64,000 bases of DNA from Gallionella sp. (lineage in GTDB: Bacteria > Pseudomonadota > Gammaproteobacteria > Burkholderiales > Gallionellaceae). The stretch lies in contig JAQTZW010000005.1 of the NCBI GenBank assembly GCA_028687575.1, forward strand, positions 158,989-222,988, in the 5' to 3' direction. The position numbers and the translations under genes are program-made. Under the pieces are notes generated by a model. It was not told the origin of the DNA, ran no database searches, and saw nothing but the letters and a program-made list of their open reading frames with translations. Shown here in pieces: positions 1-10,150 of this stretch (positions are counted from its first letter, which is position 1; the number at the start of each line of letters is the position of its first letter).

Positions 1-34
1 GTTCAAAGTCCTGATACTGGCCTGATGGCGATAT

Positions 35-68
35 AAAAAACCACCCAACGATACGGGTGGTTTTTTTT
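35..68 (+). terminator. Rho-independent terminator of an upstream gene
   Basis: A stem formed by CCACCC and GGGTGG (41-60) with a short loop is followed by eight T residues and preceded by A residues. It closes a transcription unit that lies to the left of the window, and being A/T-flanked it could work in both directions. Confidence 0.85.
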
Positions 69-199
69 CGTGCCAATAACGCCACGCTTACTACAGGATC
101 ATCTTCAGGACGAGTTTTTGCATCACTAGCTGAGCTATAATCGTCAGGGTTTTGCAAGGTTCATGCTATTCGTAACTGAATGACTGAGAGGAATGGGTT

Positions 200-2764
200 G
201 TGAAGAAGAGTACTGCATACTATTTGCAAGTTCGTCCCAAGATACCTGAGCGTCTGGCTCGCCTTGAAGTGTTGGCAAATAATCTGTGGTACGGATGGGA
301 TATCCCCACGCGCAGGCTTTTTGCCCGTTTACACCCCGGCCTATGGAATGCCACTGGCCATAGCCCCAAAGCATTCCTGAAACGTGTTGATGAGAAGATT
401 CTGCTAGACGCGGCGGCTGACGAGGTTTTCATCGGCAATTTCAACCGAGTGCTAGCCGATTACGATACTTATCATAACGCGCCGCCTGCCAATTCCTGCC
501 AACGTGACGGTTTGTGCTCAGAAGACCTGATCGCATACTTTTGCGCAGAATTTGGTTTGCATGAGAGTTTTCCAATATATTCAGGCGGCTTGGGCATTCT
601 GGCAGGGGACCACTGCAAGGCAGCAAGTGACCTGCGGTTGCCCTTCATCGGTGTCGGCCTGCTTTATCGTCAAGGCTATTTTCAACAGACTATAGATGGG
701 GATGGCAACCAGATTGCCACCAACCGGGATTCCAGCTTTGACGATTTGCCCGTCACGCCGGCTTTACGTGCGGATGGAAGTGAGGCCTATACGTCGGTTG
801 ATTTCCCCGGCCGCACGGTACACATCAAGATATGGCAGGCACAGGTCGGGAACATCAGGCTGTACCTGATGGATACCGACCTGGAAATCAACAATGAGCA
901 TGACCGCGACATCACGCATCGCCTATATGGCGGCGACAAGGTGATGCGCATTGAACAAGAGATCGTGCTGGGTATCGGGGGCGTGCGGGCATTGCAGGAA
1001 CTCGGCCTGAAACCGACCGTCTGGCATATCAATGAAGGCCATGCCGCCTTTATGATACTGGAGCGTATCAGGCAATCCATTGGGGAAGTTGGTTTTGACT
1101 TTGAAACTGCTCTGGAATCCGAGGCCGCCAACACCATTTTTACCACCCATACGCCCGTGCCAGCCGGACACGACCACTTCGACGACGGCATGATACGAGC
1201 GTATTTCGAGCATTATTATCAGGCGATACAGTTGAATCACGATAGATTCATGGCGCTGGGCCGTTCGGCAGAGTGCTCTGATTTCAACATGACAGCGCTG
1301 GCGTTAAGGGGGTCGCGTTTCCATAACGGCGTATCGCGCATACACGGTGCCGTGTCATCACGTATCTGCGGGGATATGTGGCCGGAAGTCGAGCCCCAGG
1401 AAAATCCGATGACTTACGTCACGAATGGTGTCCATGCACCTACCTTTCTCTCGACCGAATGGGCGGAAGTTTTTGAGCGTTATCTGGGATCGGAATGGAA
1501 CGCTCGCATGACCGACCCCAATATCTGGAATGGCATCACCGACATTCCAGATCATGCTTTCTGGAGTGTGCACCAGACGCTCAAGGTGAAGATGCTGAAT
1601 ATGGTGCGGGATCGCATCCGTGCCCAGCATTTGCGCAATCACGCCTCGGAAGCGCATCTGGACAGGATGCTCAAGTATGTCAATCCGGAAAATCCAAACG
1701 TCCTCACGGTCGGTTTTGCACGTCGTTTTGCCACCTACAAACGCGCCACCATGCTGTTCGCTCATCTGGACTGGCTGCGCGAAATTCTGCATAACCCGGA
1801 ACGGCCTGTGGTGTTCATCTTCGCCGGCAAGGCCCATCCGGCTGATGTGCCTGGGCAGGACCTGATACGCCGTATCAGCGAGATCTCGCACATGCACGAA
1901 TTTGCCGGCAAGGTGTTGCTGGTCGAGGGCTATGACCTTTCGCTGTCGCGCAAACTGGTTGCCGGTGTGGATGTCTGGCTGAACAACCCGTTGTATCCAT
2001 TGGAGGCCAGCGGCACATCGGGCATGAAGGCCGGAATGAACGGCAGCATCAATCTGTCGGTGCTGGACGGCTGGTGGGGGGAGAGCTACGACGGCAAGAA
2101 TGGCTGGGCGATCAAACCGGCATCGGAAAGTCTGAGCGAAGAAGTCCGTACTCGCGAAGAAAGCCGTACGCTGTACGAATTGCTACAGGATCAAGTGATA
2201 CCGCTGTACTACGATTACGGCAAGATGGGTTTTTCACCTAACTGGGTGAAAATGGCCAAGCACTCGATGGCAACCATCATCCCGCGCTTTAATTCCAAGC
2301 GCATGGTCGGGGAATATCTCGAAAAATGTTATCTGCCAGCAAGCCGGCAACACACCATTTACGGGATGAATGGCAGTGAAAACGCGCGCCGGGTGGCCGA
2401 GTGGAAGTCATGCGTCAAGACAGCATGGCCGGGTGTGAGTATACGTCTCACCGATAGCATCAAAACTGAGATCCGCTATGGCGACAGTCTGCGTTTCCAA
2501 GTGGCGATCAGTCTGAACGGGCTGGGACAGGATGACGTCATCGTCGAAATGCTGATGGGTTTCAACACTAAAAAGGACCAACTCACTTCAGCTAGACATT
2601 ACCGCTTTACCCCAGCAGGTATCAGGACGGAGGCTGGCGAAGAGTTGTTTTTTGTCGAGTTGCAGCCGGAGCAATGCGGCAATCTGGAATATCGTATTCG
2701 CGTCTACCCCCACCACCCGTTGCTCACGCATCCGTTTGAGATGGGGATGATGCGCTGGCTATAG
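200..2764 (+). CDS. glgP: Alpha-glucan (glycogen) phosphorylase
   Basis: 854 aa. Catalyses phosphorolysis of alpha-1,4-glucans to glucose 1-phosphate in the cytoplasm, using pyridoxal phosphate. The N-terminus (from about residue 13) looks like the DUF3417 segment of the bacterial/archaeal alpha-glucan phosphorylase branch (PERLARLEVLANNLWYGWD), followed by the GT35 phosphorylase core. The PLP-lysine region is visible near residue 610 as EASGTSGMKAGMNGS, and a sugar-phosphate binding region as GFARRFATYKRATML. The start is GTG at 200 with a GAGAGGA Shine-Dalgarno at 185-191; no better upstream start exists because of an in-frame stop. A TATAAT-like hexamer at 136-141 may be its -10 box, but the -35 is poor. 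The glycogen synthase gene lies 76 bp downstream in the same direction, making a small glycogen-turnover unit. Confidence 0.93.
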   Translation: MKKSTAYYLQVRPKIPERLARLEVLANNLWYGWDIPTRRLFARLHPGLWNATGHSPKAFLKRVDEKILLDAAADEVFIGNFNRVLADYDTYHNAPPANSCQRDGLCSEDLIAYFCAEFGLHESFPIYSGGLGILAGDHCKAASDLRLPFIGVGLLYRQGYFQQTIDGDGNQIATNRDSSFDDLPVTPALRADGSEAYTSVDFPGRTVHIKIWQAQVGNIRLYLMDTDLEINNEHDRDITHRLYGGDKVMRIEQEIVLGIGGVRALQELGLKPTVWHINEGHAAFMILERIRQSIGEVGFDFETALESEAANTIFTTHTPVPAGHDHFDDGMIRAYFEHYYQAIQLNHDRFMALGRSAECSDFNMTALALRGSRFHNGVSRIHGAVSSRICGDMWPEVEPQENPMTYVTNGVHAPTFLSTEWAEVFERYLGSEWNARMTDPNIWNGITDIPDHAFWSVHQTLKVKMLNMVRDRIRAQHLRNHASEAHLDRMLKYVNPENPNVLTVGFARRFATYKRATMLFAHLDWLREILHNPERPVVFIFAGKAHPADVPGQDLIRRISEISHMHEFAGKVLLVEGYDLSLSRKLVAGVDVWLNNPLYPLEASGTSGMKAGMNGSINLSVLDGWWGESYDGKNGWAIKPASESLSEEVRTREESRTLYELLQDQVIPLYYDYGKMGFSPNWVKMAKHSMATIIPRFNSKRMVGEYLEKCYLPASRQHTIYGMNGSENARRVAEWKSCVKTAWPGVSIRLTDSIKTEIRYGDSLRFQVAISLNGLGQDDVIVEMLMGFNTKKDQLTSARHYRFTPAGIRTEAGEELFFVELQPEQCGNLEYRIRVYPHHPLLTHPFEMGMMRWL

Positions 2765-2840
2765 CACCATATCAGCCATTGTGATGAAAATACAATACAT
2801 TATTTATATACAATAAGTTAAATATTTTACAGGGGGATTT

Positions 2841-4301
2841 ATGGCTGAAATTAAAGTATTGTTTGCCACTTCTGAGGTTGCACCGCTAATCAAGACAGGC
2901 GGGTTGGCGGATGTCAGCGGGGCATTACCGGCGGCGTTGCGGGCGATCAAGGTGGATGTGCGCGTGCTGGTTCCAGGCTATCCGCAAGTGATGGCAAAAC
3001 TTGGGCCGCACGAAGCCGTCGCCAGCTTCGACGATTTGCCCGGTTATCCCCCTTGTCGATTGATTTTCAGCATCATGGAAAACGGTGTCCCGCTGCTGGT
3101 GCTGGATTGCCCCTTGCTCTATCAGCGCACCGGCGGGCCGTATTCCGATCCGACCGGCCACGACTGGCCTGACAATCCGCTCCGTTTTGGTTTGCTCTCC
3201 AAAGTCGCAGCCGTGCTTGGCAGCAGCGAATCGCCTCTGATGTGGCGTCCCGATCTGGTGCATTGCAACGACTGGCAGACGGGTTTGGCCGGTGTCTATC
3301 TGAGTGTTGCGCCGGGAGCCGTGCCGAATGTCATCACCATCCATAATCTGGCATTTCAGGGCAACTACCGCCCGACCAAAGTACAGAAGTTGCATCTGCC
3401 GCCCGAGAGCTTCAGCGTCAACGGCATCGAGCTCTACGGCAACATGTCTTTCCTCAAGGCCGGTTTGTACTACGCTTACCACATCACCACCGTCAGTCCG
3501 ACCTACGCGCGCGAGATCCAGCATGAGCCGCTGGGATTCGGCTTGCAAGGCCTGCTGCACAGCCGCAGCAGGGATGTGACCGGTATCCTGAACGGCATTG
3601 AAACCGACGAGTGGGACCCGGAAACGGACAAGCACTTGGCGGCGCATTACAGTGTCGCACGCATGGCCGGCAAGGCCGACAACAAACGCGCCTTGCAGCA
3701 GCGCATGGGATTGCAGGAAGACCCCGGCATTCCCTTGCTGGGGGTGGTCAGTCGCCTGACGCACCAGAAGGGGCTGGACCTGTTGCTGGAGATCGCCCCA
3801 AAACTGATGGAATTGCCGGTGCAACTGGTGATACTGGGGAGCGGCGAACCCGCGATGCAACATGCCGCCTATCATTTGGTCGAGAGTTATCCCGGCAAGA
3901 TCGCCGCGATGATCGGTTTCGACGAAGGGCTTTCGCACCAGATCGAAGCGGGCGCGGATATCTTCATCATGCCTTCACGTTTCGAGCCTTGCGGGCTGAA
4001 CCAGTTCTACAGTCAACGTTACGGCACACCGCCTATCGTCAACAACACCGGCGGCCTGGCGGATTCGGTGGTGGACTGCAACCCGGACACGCTCAAGGAT
4101 GGCACCGCGAGCGGCTTCATTTTACCCAGCATGACCACCGACGGCCTGTTCGATACCATCAAGCGTGCCATTGAGGTATACCGCGACGAGAAGAAATGGA
4201 AGTCCCTGCGCAAGAACTGCATGAGCAAGGATTTCAGTTGGGAAACCAGCGCGCGCGCCTATCGCAAGGTATATCTAAAAGTACTGGGAAGGCCGGAGTA
4301 G
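2841..4301 (+). CDS. glgA: Glycogen synthase (ADP-glucose type)
   Basis: 486 aa, the usual length for bacterial GlgA. Transfers glucose from ADP-glucose to the growing alpha-1,4-glucan. The N-terminal ADP-glucose binding motif KTGGLADV is at about residues 18-25; the GT5 C-terminal donor-site motif with the catalytic glutamate is PSRFEPCGLNQ near residue 378, followed by a glycine-rich NNTGGLADSV. AGGGGG at 2831-2836 is a strong ribosome binding site for ATG 2841. The gene follows glgP and probably shares its regulation. It converges on prfB with a large inverted repeat between them. Confidence 0.95.
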   Translation: MAEIKVLFATSEVAPLIKTGGLADVSGALPAALRAIKVDVRVLVPGYPQVMAKLGPHEAVASFDDLPGYPPCRLIFSIMENGVPLLVLDCPLLYQRTGGPYSDPTGHDWPDNPLRFGLLSKVAAVLGSSESPLMWRPDLVHCNDWQTGLAGVYLSVAPGAVPNVITIHNLAFQGNYRPTKVQKLHLPPESFSVNGIELYGNMSFLKAGLYYAYHITTVSPTYAREIQHEPLGFGLQGLLHSRSRDVTGILNGIETDEWDPETDKHLAAHYSVARMAGKADNKRALQQRMGLQEDPGIPLLGVVSRLTHQKGLDLLLEIAPKLMELPVQLVILGSGEPAMQHAAYHLVESYPGKIAAMIGFDEGLSHQIEAGADIFIMPSRFEPCGLNQFYSQRYGTPPIVNNTGGLADSVVDCNPDTLKDGTASGFILPSMTTDGLFDTIKRAIEVYRDEKKWKSLRKNCMSKDFSWETSARAYRKVYLKVLGRPE

Positions 4302-4307
4302 CCCCTT

Positions 4308-4347
4308 GGCAGGCAAGCCCCAATTTTTATTTTGCGGCTTGCCTGCC
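4308..4347. terminator. Stem-loop between convergent glgA and prfB
   Basis: A perfect 12-bp inverted repeat, GGCAGGCAAGCC (4308-4319) and GGCTTGCCTGCC (4336-4347), with a 16-nt loop rich in T and A. It sits between the convergent ends of glgA and prfB. There is no clear T-tract after either arm, so whether it terminates transcription or only protects 3' ends is uncertain. Confidence 0.6.
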
Positions 4348-4393
4348 AGCAGCCATTGCGCGGGCGCTGTAAGTTCAGTTACTTAGCACTGCC

Positions 4394-5498
4394 TCAGATG
4401 CCCTGTTTCAGACTGGCGGAGATGAAGTCGTCCAGATCGCCGTCCAGTACTTTCTGTGTGTTGGCGATTTCGACGTTGGTGCGCAGATCCTTGATACGCG
4501 AGTTGTCCAGCACGTAGCTGCGGATCTGATGACCCCAGCCCACATCGGACTTAGTGTCTTCCAGCTTCTGCTGTTCGGCCTGGCGCTTGCGCAGTTCGGC
4601 TTCATACAAGCGCGATTTGAGCATCGCCATCGCCTCGGCGCGGTTCTTGTGCTGTGAGCGGTCGTTCTGGCACTGCACCACGATGTTGGTCGGCAAGTGG
4701 GTGATGCGGATCGCCGAGTCGGTCTTGTTGATGTGCTGACCGCCGGCACCCGATGCGCGGAACGTGTCCACGCGCAGGTCAGCCGGGTTGATCTCGACTT
4801 CAATCGAATCGTCCACTTCGGGATAGACGAACAGGCTGGCAAACGAGGTATGGCGACCGCCGGACGAGTCGAACGGGCTCTTTCTCACCAGCCGGTGTAC
4901 GCCGGTCTCGGTACGTAACAGGCCGTAGGCATATTCGCCTTCGACCTTTAGCGATGCGCTACGGATGCCGGCCACGTCACCGTCGGTCTGCTCCAGCACC
5001 TCGACCTTGAAGCCTTTGCGTTCGCAGTAGCGGAGATACTGGCGCAGCAGCATGGAGGCCCAGTCGCAGGCTTCGGTGCCGCCGGCGCCAGCCTGAATGT
5101 CCACGAAGCAGTTGTTGGGATCAGCCGGGTTGGAGAACATGCGACGGAATTCCAGTAGCGCGACGCGTTTTTCGATGTCGGCAACATCGTCGGCGATGCT
5201 GAGCAGACTGTCCTCATCGTCTTCCTCGCGCGCCAATTCGAACAGTTCGGCGGCATCGGCCAGGTCCTGCTGGATTTTGCCTAGTCCCAGCACGACTGTT
5301 TCGAGCATTTTGCGTTCGCGGCCCAGATCCTGAGCGCGCTTGGCATCCTGCCAGATCGCCGGGTCCTCACTCAGTACGCAGACTTCGGTCAAACGATCAT
5401 TTTTGACATCGAAGTCAAAGATACCTCCGAAGTTCGGCGCTGCGCAGTGTCAGGTCTTGCAACTGGTTGTTGATGGCGTTGAGTTGTTCGGCTTCCAT
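4394..5498 (-). CDS. prfB: Peptide chain release factor 2, with programmed +1 frameshift
   Basis: Recognises UGA and UAA stop codons and triggers peptide release. The open frame ending at 4394 seems to lack its N-terminus. The true start is ATG 5498, which opens a 27-codon leader ([20 protein letters not shown]...RYL) ending at an in-frame UGA (5417-5415). The slip sequence AGG-TAT-CTT-TGA-C is the classical RF2 site: an SD-like AGG just upstream, CUU slippage and UGAC. After +1 slippage the protein continues [12 protein letters not shown]... to give about 367 aa, the family length. The SPF stop-recognition motif lies in [11 protein letters not shown] and the catalytic GGQ in [13 protein letters not shown]2 autoregulates because low RF2 favours frameshifting at its own UGA. 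Confidence 0.95.
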
Positions 5499-5535
5499 GA
5501 TTTATCCCGGATTGGTGTTGCTGAAAAGGGCGCGA

Positions 5536-6798
5536 TTATATCGCAAACCAGCCTATCATTACGCCCAGGGAAATGGCGGCAAAGCCACCGGCGACACGTT
5601 TTGCCAGTTCCCGGCCACCGATGAAATAAACCAGGCCGAACTTGAACGACAGATTGGACAGGAATGCGATGGCAATGGTGGTAACGGTCTGCTGTTCATC
5701 CAGTTGTTTGAGCGTGAACAGGCGCAAGCTGGACAGTGTGATGGCATCCACGTCGGTCAGGCCGGAAACCAGTGCGACGGCGTAGATGCCCTGACTGCCA
5801 GCGACATCCTTCATCCAAGCACTGATCAGTAACACGAGGACATAGATCAGGCCGAACCCCAAAGCCATGTGCAATTCGGCAGGATTGGATGTTTCGGGAA
5901 TTTTCAGGTCTTTGGTGTCCAGCATTTTGCGTCGGTCATACAACACATACAGCAGTCCCAGCAGCAATCCCCCGGACAGCATGGGAAACAGGCTGGGCAG
6001 GTTGCCATAGGCCACGGCCATGCCGACCAGCATCAGGCGCACGATCACCACCAGTCCGGCGGTGACGATGACCGAGGCGGCAAGATTCAGCATGCGTGGG
6101 TTGTCTTTGCCGTGTCTGGAGTAAACCATTGTGGTGGCGGTGCTGGACGCCAGTCCGCCTAAAAATCCCAGTAAAGGCGCACCATAGCGCGTACCTATGG
6201 CATGCAGAGCCGCATACCCCGTCAGGCTGATACCCGAGATCAGCACCACCATCAGCCAAGCCTGATGCGGATTGACCGCGCCGTATGGGCCATAACTCTG
6301 GTCGGGCAGGATGGGCAGCACGATGAATGTCAGGATAGAAAATTGCAACACTGCCAGCAGATCATGGCGTGTCAGTTTTTTCGTGAAACCGCGCAATTCC
6401 GGCTTGAAATAGAGCAGGGCAGTGACCCCGATCGCCAGCATCACGGCCAGCTTGCCCAGTCCGAACCAGACCATCACACCCAGACCGTAACTGAGCAGCA
6501 AGGCGATGACGGTGGTAGTGCCCGGATCATTGACTGTGTTCGGCGTATTGAAATAGGCCGCAACGATCATCGCACCTATCGCCAGCAATCCCGCGACCAC
6601 TAGCCAGGGAGTGCCGAGCTTGGCCGCCAGCAGCGCGGTCAGTGTGCCGAACACGGATACCAGCGCAAAAGTACGCAAGCCGGCTTTGGCCGACGGGTTG
6701 CGCTCGCGCTCTAGTCCAATTAGCAGGCCGATGGCGAGGCTGGTGAGGAATTGCGGCAAGGCTTCGATGCCGTTGCTTTGCAGGATGCCGATCTCCAT
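5536..6798 (-). CDS. MgtC/DUF4010-family integral membrane protein
   Basis: 420 aa from ATG 6798, which has AGGAG nine bases upstream; a longer open frame to 7005 overlaps recJ and is not needed. The N-terminal part (about residues 10-130) resembles the MgtC/SapB membrane domain (LIGLERERNP, FALVSVFGTL). The rest resembles DUF4010, giving about 12 hydrophobic segments in total. A GGLASSTATTMVYSRHGK stretch is typical of the DUF4010 part. Function is not established for this family; transport or a magnesium-stress role are guesses from the MgtC link. The gene lies 13 bp after recJ in the same direction, so they are probably co-transcribed. Confidence 0.8.
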   Translation of the reverse strand: MEIGILQSNGIEALPQFLTSLAIGLLIGLERERNPSAKAGLRTFALVSVFGTLTALLAAKLGTPWLVVAGLLAIGAMIVAAYFNTPNTVNDPGTTTVIALLLSYGLGVMVWFGLGKLAVMLAIGVTALLYFKPELRGFTKKLTRHDLLAVLQFSILTFIVLPILPDQSYGPYGAVNPHQAWLMVVLISGISLTGYAALHAIGTRYGAPLLGFLGGLASSTATTMVYSRHGKDNPRMLNLAASVIVTAGLVVIVRLMLVGMAVAYGNLPSLFPMLSGGLLLGLLYVLYDRRKMLDTKDLKIPETSNPAELHMALGFGLIYVLVLLISAWMKDVAGSQGIYAVALVSGLTDVDAITLSSLRLFTLKQLDEQQTVTTIAIAFLSNLSFKFGLVYFIGGRELAKRVAGGFAAISLGVMIGWFAI

Positions 6799-6811
6799 AG
6801 CGTGCTCCTGT

Positions 6812-8512
6812 TCAATTTCCGGGCGGGTGTTGCCAATGTCTGACAAGCAGTTGCAGGGTCTGCGAACCATTGTATTCATTGACGCCCAGGCTGTACACGA
6901 TACGGATGCGATCCGGTAGCGGGTCGGCATGTCCGAAAAAGATTGCCTCGACCAGATTGCCATCCTTGGCCAGTCGCAACTTGAGATGTTTTTCGCCCAC
7001 CACACGCTGGCTCAATACCTCGAAGTTGTCGCAGAATTGTGGGGCAGGGAAGCCTTGCCCCCATACTTGTTCCTCCAGCAGGCGTGCCATTTCCAGCGTC
7101 ATGCCATCCGAATCAAGCTCACCGTCGGTTTCGATGCGCTGTTCGAGATCGCGCTCATCCAGCAACTCGCTGGCAACCTGCTCGAAGGCAGTCACGAAAG
7201 CCTCGAAATCCAATTCGGCAATACTCAAGCCAGCAGCTGCGGCGTGGCCGCCGAATTTTCTGATCAGCGCCGGGTGTCGCTTGCTGACCAGATCCAGCGC
7301 GTCACGCAGATGCAGTCCGGCAATCGAGCGCCCTGAACCTTTCAATTCGCCTTCCGATGCCTGTGCAAATGCGATCACCGGGCGGTGGAATCGGTCCTTG
7401 AGGCGGGAAGCCAGGATGCCTATCACGCCCTGATGCCAGTTCGGGTCGAACAGTACCAGGCTGTAACCGCTCTGCGGATTGATGGATTCGAGGCTGGCCA
7501 GCGCCGAATCCTGCATGTCGGTCTCTATGCTGCGGCGCTCGCGGTTAAGCGTGTCCAGCTCGCCAGCGATCTGCAAGGCCCGCGCCGCATCGTCCGTTAA
7601 CAGGCAGTTGATGCCCAGACTCATATCGTCCAGCCTGCCTGCGGCATTTAGCCTAGGGCCGACGGTAAAGCCCATGTCCGTGCTGGAGACCTTGGCAGGC
7701 GATTTTTTGGCTACTTGCAGCAGCGCATTGATGCCGGGCGAGCCGCGTCCGGCGCGGATGCGCTGCAAGCCCTGATGCACCAGGATACGGTTGTTCTGGT
7801 CGAGCTTCACCACGTCGGCGACCGTGCCGAGTGCGACCAGGTCGAGCAATTCGAGCAGCTTGCGGCCGCGTTCTTCCGGCATCTCGCCGCGCTTGCGCAA
7901 TTCGGCGCGCAGCGCCAGCAGTACGTAGAACATCACCCCCACGCCGGCCAGATTCTTGCAGGGAAAAGTACAGCCGGGCTGGTTGGGGTTGACGATGCAG
8001 GCGGCCTCCGGCAGCGTGTCGCCGGGTAGGTGGTGATCGGTGACGAACACCCGCATGCCCAGCGCATTGGCGGTTCGGACGCCGTCCACGCTGGCGATGC
8101 CGTTGTCCACTGTCAGCAAAATGTCCGGCTTGCGCAGGGCTGCCAGTTGCACGATTTCCGGCGTCAGGCCGTAACCGTATTCAAAACGGTTCGGCACGAT
8201 GAAATCAACCTCGGCGCCAAAAGCGCGCAAACCGCGCACCGCGACCGTGCAGGCGGTCGCGCCGTCGGCATCGTAGTCGGCGATGACCAATATCCGCTGG
8301 CGATCGCGGATCGCGTCAGCCAGCAGGCATGCCATCTCTTGCGCATTCTTCAAATCGTTGAAGGGCAGCAACTGTGCGAAAGTGGTTTCGAGTTGCGCAG
8401 CTGCAGCGATGCCACGTGCGGCGAATATCTTTGCCAACGTGCCGGGGTAGCCGCTCTGAACCAACTGCTTGGCACTGGCTTCTGGAATGACTCGGTAAGT
8501 TATCTGGGGCAT
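6812..8512 (-). CDS. recJ: Single-stranded-DNA-specific 5'-3' exonuclease RecJ
   Basis: 566 aa starting at MPQITYRV (ATG 8512); an upstream extension to 8563 lacks family similarity. RecJ degrades 5'-ended single strands during recombination and mismatch or base-excision repair. DHH-superfamily metal motifs are visible: [13 protein letters not shown] near residue 76 (motif I) and [10 protein letters not shown] (the DHH motif). A DHHA1 region with [12 protein letters not shown] follows near residue 410. Length matches the E. coli enzyme (577 aa). It is divergent from lysC and precedes the DUF4010 gene. Confidence 0.93.
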   Translation of the reverse strand: MPQITYRVIPEASAKQLVQSGYPGTLAKIFAARGIAAAAQLETTFAQLLPFNDLKNAQEMACLLADAIRDRQRILVIADYDADGATACTVAVRGLRAFGAEVDFIVPNRFEYGYGLTPEIVQLAALRKPDILLTVDNGIASVDGVRTANALGMRVFVTDHHLPGDTLPEAACIVNPNQPGCTFPCKNLAGVGVMFYVLLALRAELRKRGEMPEERGRKLLELLDLVALGTVADVVKLDQNNRILVHQGLQRIRAGRGSPGINALLQVAKKSPAKVSSTDMGFTVGPRLNAAGRLDDMSLGINCLLTDDAARALQIAGELDTLNRERRSIETDMQDSALASLESINPQSGYSLVLFDPNWHQGVIGILASRLKDRFHRPVIAFAQASEGELKGSGRSIAGLHLRDALDLVSKRHPALIRKFGGHAAAAGLSIAELDFEAFVTAFEQVASELLDERDLEQRIETDGELDSDGMTLEMARLLEEQVWGQGFPAPQFCDNFEVLSQRVVGEKHLKLRLAKDGNLVEAIFFGHADPLPDRIRIVYSLGVNEYNGSQTLQLLVRHWQHPPGN

Positions 8513-8662
8513 GGCGAACTGCTCGGAATATGTCAGGCCGGGGAGTTTAACACCCGACCACATTGGTATTCATCGAACTGTGCCATAAACCTTGATCTGC
8601 CTCGTTTTTTTCCGGCAGGTGAGCTAGAATTCGCGACTTCAAATTTGACGGAAAAATTAATC

Positions 8663-9895
8663 GTGGCACTCATAGTACAAAAGTACGGCGGTACATCAGT
8701 CGGCAGCACAGATCGCATCAAGAATGTCGCTAAACGTGTCGCTAAATTCAAGGCAAAAGGTCATCAGGTTGTAGTAGTGCTGTCAGCCATGAGCGGCGAG
8801 ACCAATCGCTTGCTAGGACTTGCCAAAGAGATACAGTCCAATCCCGACCCGCGTGAACTGGACGTGATCGTTTCGACCGGCGAACAGGTGACCATCGGCC
8901 TGCTGGCGATGGCGCTCAAGGAAATCGGCCTGAAAGCCAGAAGCTATACCGGCGAACAGGTCAAGATACTGACCGACAATGCCCATACCAAGGCGCGCAT
9001 CGTCAGCATTGATGAACAACGCATCCGGGCTGATCTGGAAAACGATTATGTCGTAGTCGTGGCCGGGTTCCAGGGAGCTGACAAGGACGGCAACATCACC
9101 ACGCTGGGACGTGGCGGCTCCGACACCACAGGCGTGGCGATCGCTGCGGCGCTGGGTGCTGATGAATGCCAGATATATACCGATGTGGACGGCGTATATA
9201 CCACTGATCCGCGCATGGTTCCCGAGGCTCGCCGCCTGAAGAGCATCACGTTTGAAGAGATGCTGGAGATGGCCAGCCTGGGCTCCAAAGTCCTGCAGAT
9301 TCGTTCCGTCGAGTTCGCAGGCAAATACCGGGTCAAACTGCGCGTGCTTTCCAGCTTCGAAGAAGAGGGCGAGGGCACACTGATTACTTTTGAGGATAAG
9401 GACAAAATGGAACAAGCCATCATTTCAGGGATCGCGTTCAACCGCGATGAAGCCAGAGTCAACGTGTTGGGCGTACCCGACAAGCCCGGTATCGCTTACC
9501 AGATTCTCGGCCCGGTTTCCGATGCCAATATAGATGTAGACATGATCATCCAAAACGTCGGCGTGGATGGCACAACGGACTTCTCCTTTACCGTCCATCG
9601 CAACGAATTCAACAAGACACTGGAAATCCTTAACAACGAAGTCTTGCCGCACATCGGCGCGCGCAAAGTGATCGGCGACAACAAGGCTGCCAAGGTTTCT
9701 GTGGTGGGCGTCGGCATGCGTTCGCACGTCGGCATCGCCAGCAAGATGTTCCGCACGCTGGCCGAAGAGGGCATCAACATCCAGATGATCTCGACCTCCG
9801 AAATCAAGATATCCGTCGTCATTGACGAGAAGTATCTGGAGCTGGCTGTGCGTGTTTTGCACAAGGCATTCGATCTTGATCAGGAAGATGCATAA
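8663..9895 (+). CDS. lysC: Aspartate kinase
   Basis: 410 aa. Phosphorylates aspartate, the first step to lysine, threonine, methionine and diaminopimelate. It begins with [14 protein letters not shown], the kinase signature, and GTG 8663 is preferred because the long open frame upstream to 8030 runs antisense through recJ. The kinase domain covers about residues 1-250 ([16 protein letters not shown]); two ACT domains at about 265-410 ([29 protein letters not shown]) provide feedback control by lysine/threonine. Ribosome binding is weak (GACGG upstream). It is followed by two tRNA genes in the same direction with their own promoter. Confidence 0.95.
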   Translation: MALIVQKYGGTSVGSTDRIKNVAKRVAKFKAKGHQVVVVLSAMSGETNRLLGLAKEIQSNPDPRELDVIVSTGEQVTIGLLAMALKEIGLKARSYTGEQVKILTDNAHTKARIVSIDEQRIRADLENDYVVVVAGFQGADKDGNITTLGRGGSDTTGVAIAAALGADECQIYTDVDGVYTTDPRMVPEARRLKSITFEEMLEMASLGSKVLQIRSVEFAGKYRVKLRVLSSFEEEGEGTLITFEDKDKMEQAIISGIAFNRDEARVNVLGVPDKPGIAYQILGPVSDANIDVDMIIQNVGVDGTTDFSFTVHRNEFNKTLEILNNEVLPHIGARKVIGDNKAAKVSVVGVGMRSHVGIASKMFRTLAEEGINIQMISTSEIKISVVIDEKYLELAVRVLHKAFDLDQEDA

Positions 9896-9910
9896 ATTCG
9901 CAAAAATTGT

Positions 9911-9939
9911 TTGACAGGAAGGGATGCCCGCTTTACTAT
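9911..9939 (+). promoter_or_regulatory. Sigma-70 promoter for tRNA-Ser/tRNA-Arg
   Basis: TTGACA (9911-9916), a 17-bp spacer and TACTAT (9934-9939) form a near-consensus promoter. It ends 13 bp before the tRNA-Ser 5' end. The GC-rich discriminator (GCGCG) after the -10 is typical of stable-RNA promoters under stringent control. Confidence 0.75.
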
Positions 9940-9952
9940 GCGCGTCCTCTTC

Positions 9953-10047
9953 GGAGAGGTGGCCGAGAGGTCGAAGGCACTCCCCTGCTAAGGGAGCATA
10001 CGGGACTAAAACCTGTATCGAGGGTTCGAATCCCTCCTTCTCCGCCA
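9953..10047 (+). tRNA. tRNA-Ser (anticodon GCU)
   Basis: A 95-nt class II tRNA with acceptor GGAGAGG pairing with CTTCTCC, a long variable arm (ACGGGACTAAAACCTGT), T loop GGTTCGAATCC and encoded CCA. The anticodon loop CTGCTAA gives GCU, reading AGC/AGU. Confidence 0.95.
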
Positions 10048-10066
10048 GGAAATAAAAGTTTCACAT

Positions 10067-10143
10067 GCGCCCGTAGCTCAGCTGGATAGAGTACTTGGCT
10101 ACGAACCAAGGGGTCAGGAGTTCGAATCTCTTCGGGCGCACCA
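10067..10143 (+). tRNA. tRNA-Arg (anticodon ACG)
   Basis: A 77-nt tRNA: acceptor GCGCCCG/CGGGCGC, anticodon loop CTACGAA giving ACG, T loop GTTCGAATC and encoded CCA. Its 3' 49 nt form the core of the attachment site used by the adjacent island, so the gene remains intact after integration. Confidence 0.96.
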
Positions 10144-10148
10144 ATAAA
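10095..10148 (+). repeat. Left attachment repeat of the BREX island (54 bp)
   Basis: A 54-bp sequence from the tRNA-Arg anticodon arm through CCA plus AATAAA. It is exactly repeated in direct orientation at 28667-28720. The two copies bracket an integrase-bearing segment of 18.6 kb, the standard outcome of tyrosine-recombinase integration into a tRNA 3' end. Confidence 0.95.
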
Positions 10149-10150
10149 TA

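Noticed and set aside
2925..3938. 337-codon minus-strand frame opposite glgA
   Set aside because: It is a codon-bias shadow of glgA, rich in H, Q and R with no domain pattern.
4394..5392. prfB as an N-terminally truncated pseudogene
   Set aside because: The upstream leader and the TAT-CTT-TGA-C slip site show normal programmed frameshifting.
5536..7005. 489-codon version of the DUF4010 protein
   Set aside because: The first 69 codons overlap recJ antisense-free coding in another frame and lack similarity; ATG 6798 has a proper AGGAG.
8030..8662. Open extension of the lysC frame upstream to 8030
   Set aside because: It runs antisense through recJ, which has clear DHH motifs, and aspartokinases begin at the KYGGTS segment; GTG 8663 fits.
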